5,935 nucleotides of DNA from Candidatus Saccharimonadota bacterium (GTDB lineage: Bacteria; Patescibacteriota; Saccharimonadia; Saccharimonadales; JACDBH01). The translations under genes were made by a program, and so were the position numbers. Below the pieces are notes generated by a model, which had not been told where the DNA came from, did not search any database, and was given only the letters and a program-made list of their open reading frames with translations. Shown piece by piece: positions 5,418 through 5,935 of this stretch; positions within the stretch are counted from its first letter, which is position 1, and the number at the start of each line of letters is the position of its first letter. The stretch is taken from contig JAGQMT010000032.1 of NCBI GenBank assembly GCA_020428565.1, positions 1 to 5,935 of the forward strand, given 5' to 3'.

Positions 5418-5520
5418 GGCCAATTCAATTATATGGCGACCCACCCATTATTGCCTGAGGCTGACAAAATATATATTGCTCTAGCGTTAAAGTGCTAAGT
5501 TGATTTATAATATTAAGCAT
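5418..5520 (+). promoter_or_regulatory. uppS to rseP gap with a -10 box 9 nt before the start
   Basis: TATAAT (5506-5511) stands 9 nt before the ATG at 5521, with no Shine-Dalgarno between (ATTAAGCAT), so the mRNA should be nearly leaderless. No convincing -35 is seen at 17 nt (AGCGTT), nor a TG extension. No intrinsic terminator is visible after uppS: the short hairpins here (GCC-TGA-GGC, TAGC-N8-GCTA) lack T-runs. Read-through from uppS is therefore also possible. Confidence 0.5.
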
Positions 5521-5935
5521 ATGGGAATTTTCTTTTTTATTTTGGGGTTAATATTGTTTGTATGTTTGGTGTTGGTACACGAGTGGGGTCACTTTATTAT
5601 GGCTAGACGCAACGGCGTGGATGTAGAAGAGTTTGGACTTGGTTTCCCACCAAAGGCCAAGACATTAACTACCAAGAACGGTACGGAATATACACTAAAT
5701 TGGCTCCCGCTTGGTGGGTTTGTAAAACTCAAGGGTGAGCATGATATAGACACCGAACCAGGTACGTTTGGTGCTGCGACTACTAATGCCAAAGTGCAGA
5801 TTATGTTGGCTGGAGTGGTCATGAACCTAATTTCTGCATTTGTGTTGTTTACAGTCGTGGCCTGGATAGGTATGCCAAAGATTTTAGATAATCAAACTAC
5901 CATCAGCGGTGACACGACGGTTATCAAAACACCAG
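5521..5935 (+). CDS. rseP: Site-2 family membrane zinc metalloprotease (RseP/RasP-like), N-terminal part, cut by the right edge
   Basis: These intramembrane proteases cut membrane-bound anti-sigma factors or signal-peptide remnants. The 138 visible codons begin with a hydrophobic segment (about 2-19) that leads into the zinc motif HEWGH (20-24), with H20, H24 and catalytic E21. FGLGFPP (38-44) and NWLPLGGFVKL (60-70), the membrane re-entrant loop region, follow. The second membrane segment (about 95-117) carries AGVVMN (97-102) in place of the usual AGPxMN, so the Pro is replaced by Val. The PDZ domain and the distal Asp zinc ligand (NxxPxPxLDG) lie beyond the edge. The ATG 5521 is the only start that keeps the first membrane segment. 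rseP usually follows uppS-cdsA-dxr; here it directly follows uppS. The family is certain; the exact substrate and the orthology to E. coli RseP are not. Confidence 0.92.
   Translation, partial: MGIFFFILGLILFVCLVLVHEWGHFIMARRNGVDVEEFGLGFPPKAKTLTTKNGTEYTLNWLPLGGFVKLKGEHDIDTEPGTFGAATTNAKVQIMLAGVVMNLISAFVLFTVVAWIGMPKILDNQTTISGDTTVIKTP

Noticed and set aside
5472..5498. AAGTGCTAA (5490-5498) resembles the right half of the CIRCE heat-shock operator (GAGTGCTAA)
   Set aside because: The matching left half TTAGCACTC is missing at the 9-nt spacing (TATATTGCT is found), so there is no inverted repeat for HrcA.

Overview
The window looks like a core chromosomal segment from a bacterium with a reduced genome, most likely of the Candidate Phyla Radiation and plausibly Saccharibacteria (TM7). 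Five things support this: a short EF-Ts of about 196 residues, a cysteine-free type B ribosomal protein L31, an S2/EF-Ts/RRF/UppS cluster without pyrH, dxr or cdsA, moderate G+C (about 42-47 % in the coding lines I counted), and the DGNRRWAK version of the UppS motif. The phylum is inferred from gene content and style, not from an alignment. The standard genetic code fits: all seven complete genes end in TAA or TAG, and no in-frame TGA has to be read through.

Left part, minus strand (1-1807): rpmE2 (ribosomal protein L31 type B), then prfA (release factor 1), then the N-terminal third of prmC, which runs off the left edge. This is a translation-termination set, because PrmC methylates the GGQ glutamine of RF1. 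A strong intrinsic terminator lies between rpmE2 and prfA, and a TATAAT box follows it immediately. The prmC fragment carries a perfect 19-bp inverted repeat with a 5-nt loop inside the reading frame, and it is richer in G+C than its neighbours.

Divergent control region (about 1796-2041): rpmE2 and rpsB are transcribed away from each other. The rpmE2 promoter (TTGACC, 17 nt, TATAAT) is so close to the gene that the mRNA should be almost leaderless, which moves the start codon to 1795. The rpsB promoter (TTGTTA, 17 nt, TATAAT, with TG extension) produces a leader of about 90 nt. That leader can fold as an H-type pseudoknot that hides the rpsB ribosome-binding site, so it is a candidate S2 autoregulatory element.

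Right part, plus strand (2042-5935): rpsB, tsf, a RelA/SpoT-type HD hydrolase, frr, uppS and the start of a site-2 protease (rseP-like). The first genes supply ribosomal protein S2 and EF-Ts. The HD gene occupies the place pyrH has in most bacteria and may degrade (p)ppGpp or a related nucleotide. frr (ribosome recycling) has its own extended -10 promoter, and uppS (undecaprenyl diphosphate for wall synthesis) follows it by 12 nt. The membrane protease has its own -10 box 9 nt before its ATG.

Two start modes coexist. rpsB, tsf and frr have clear Shine-Dalgarno sequences, while rpmE2, prfA and the rseP-like gene have TATAAT 8-10 nt before the start codon and no Shine-Dalgarno. No insertion sequences, tRNA or rRNA genes, or CRISPR arrays were seen.
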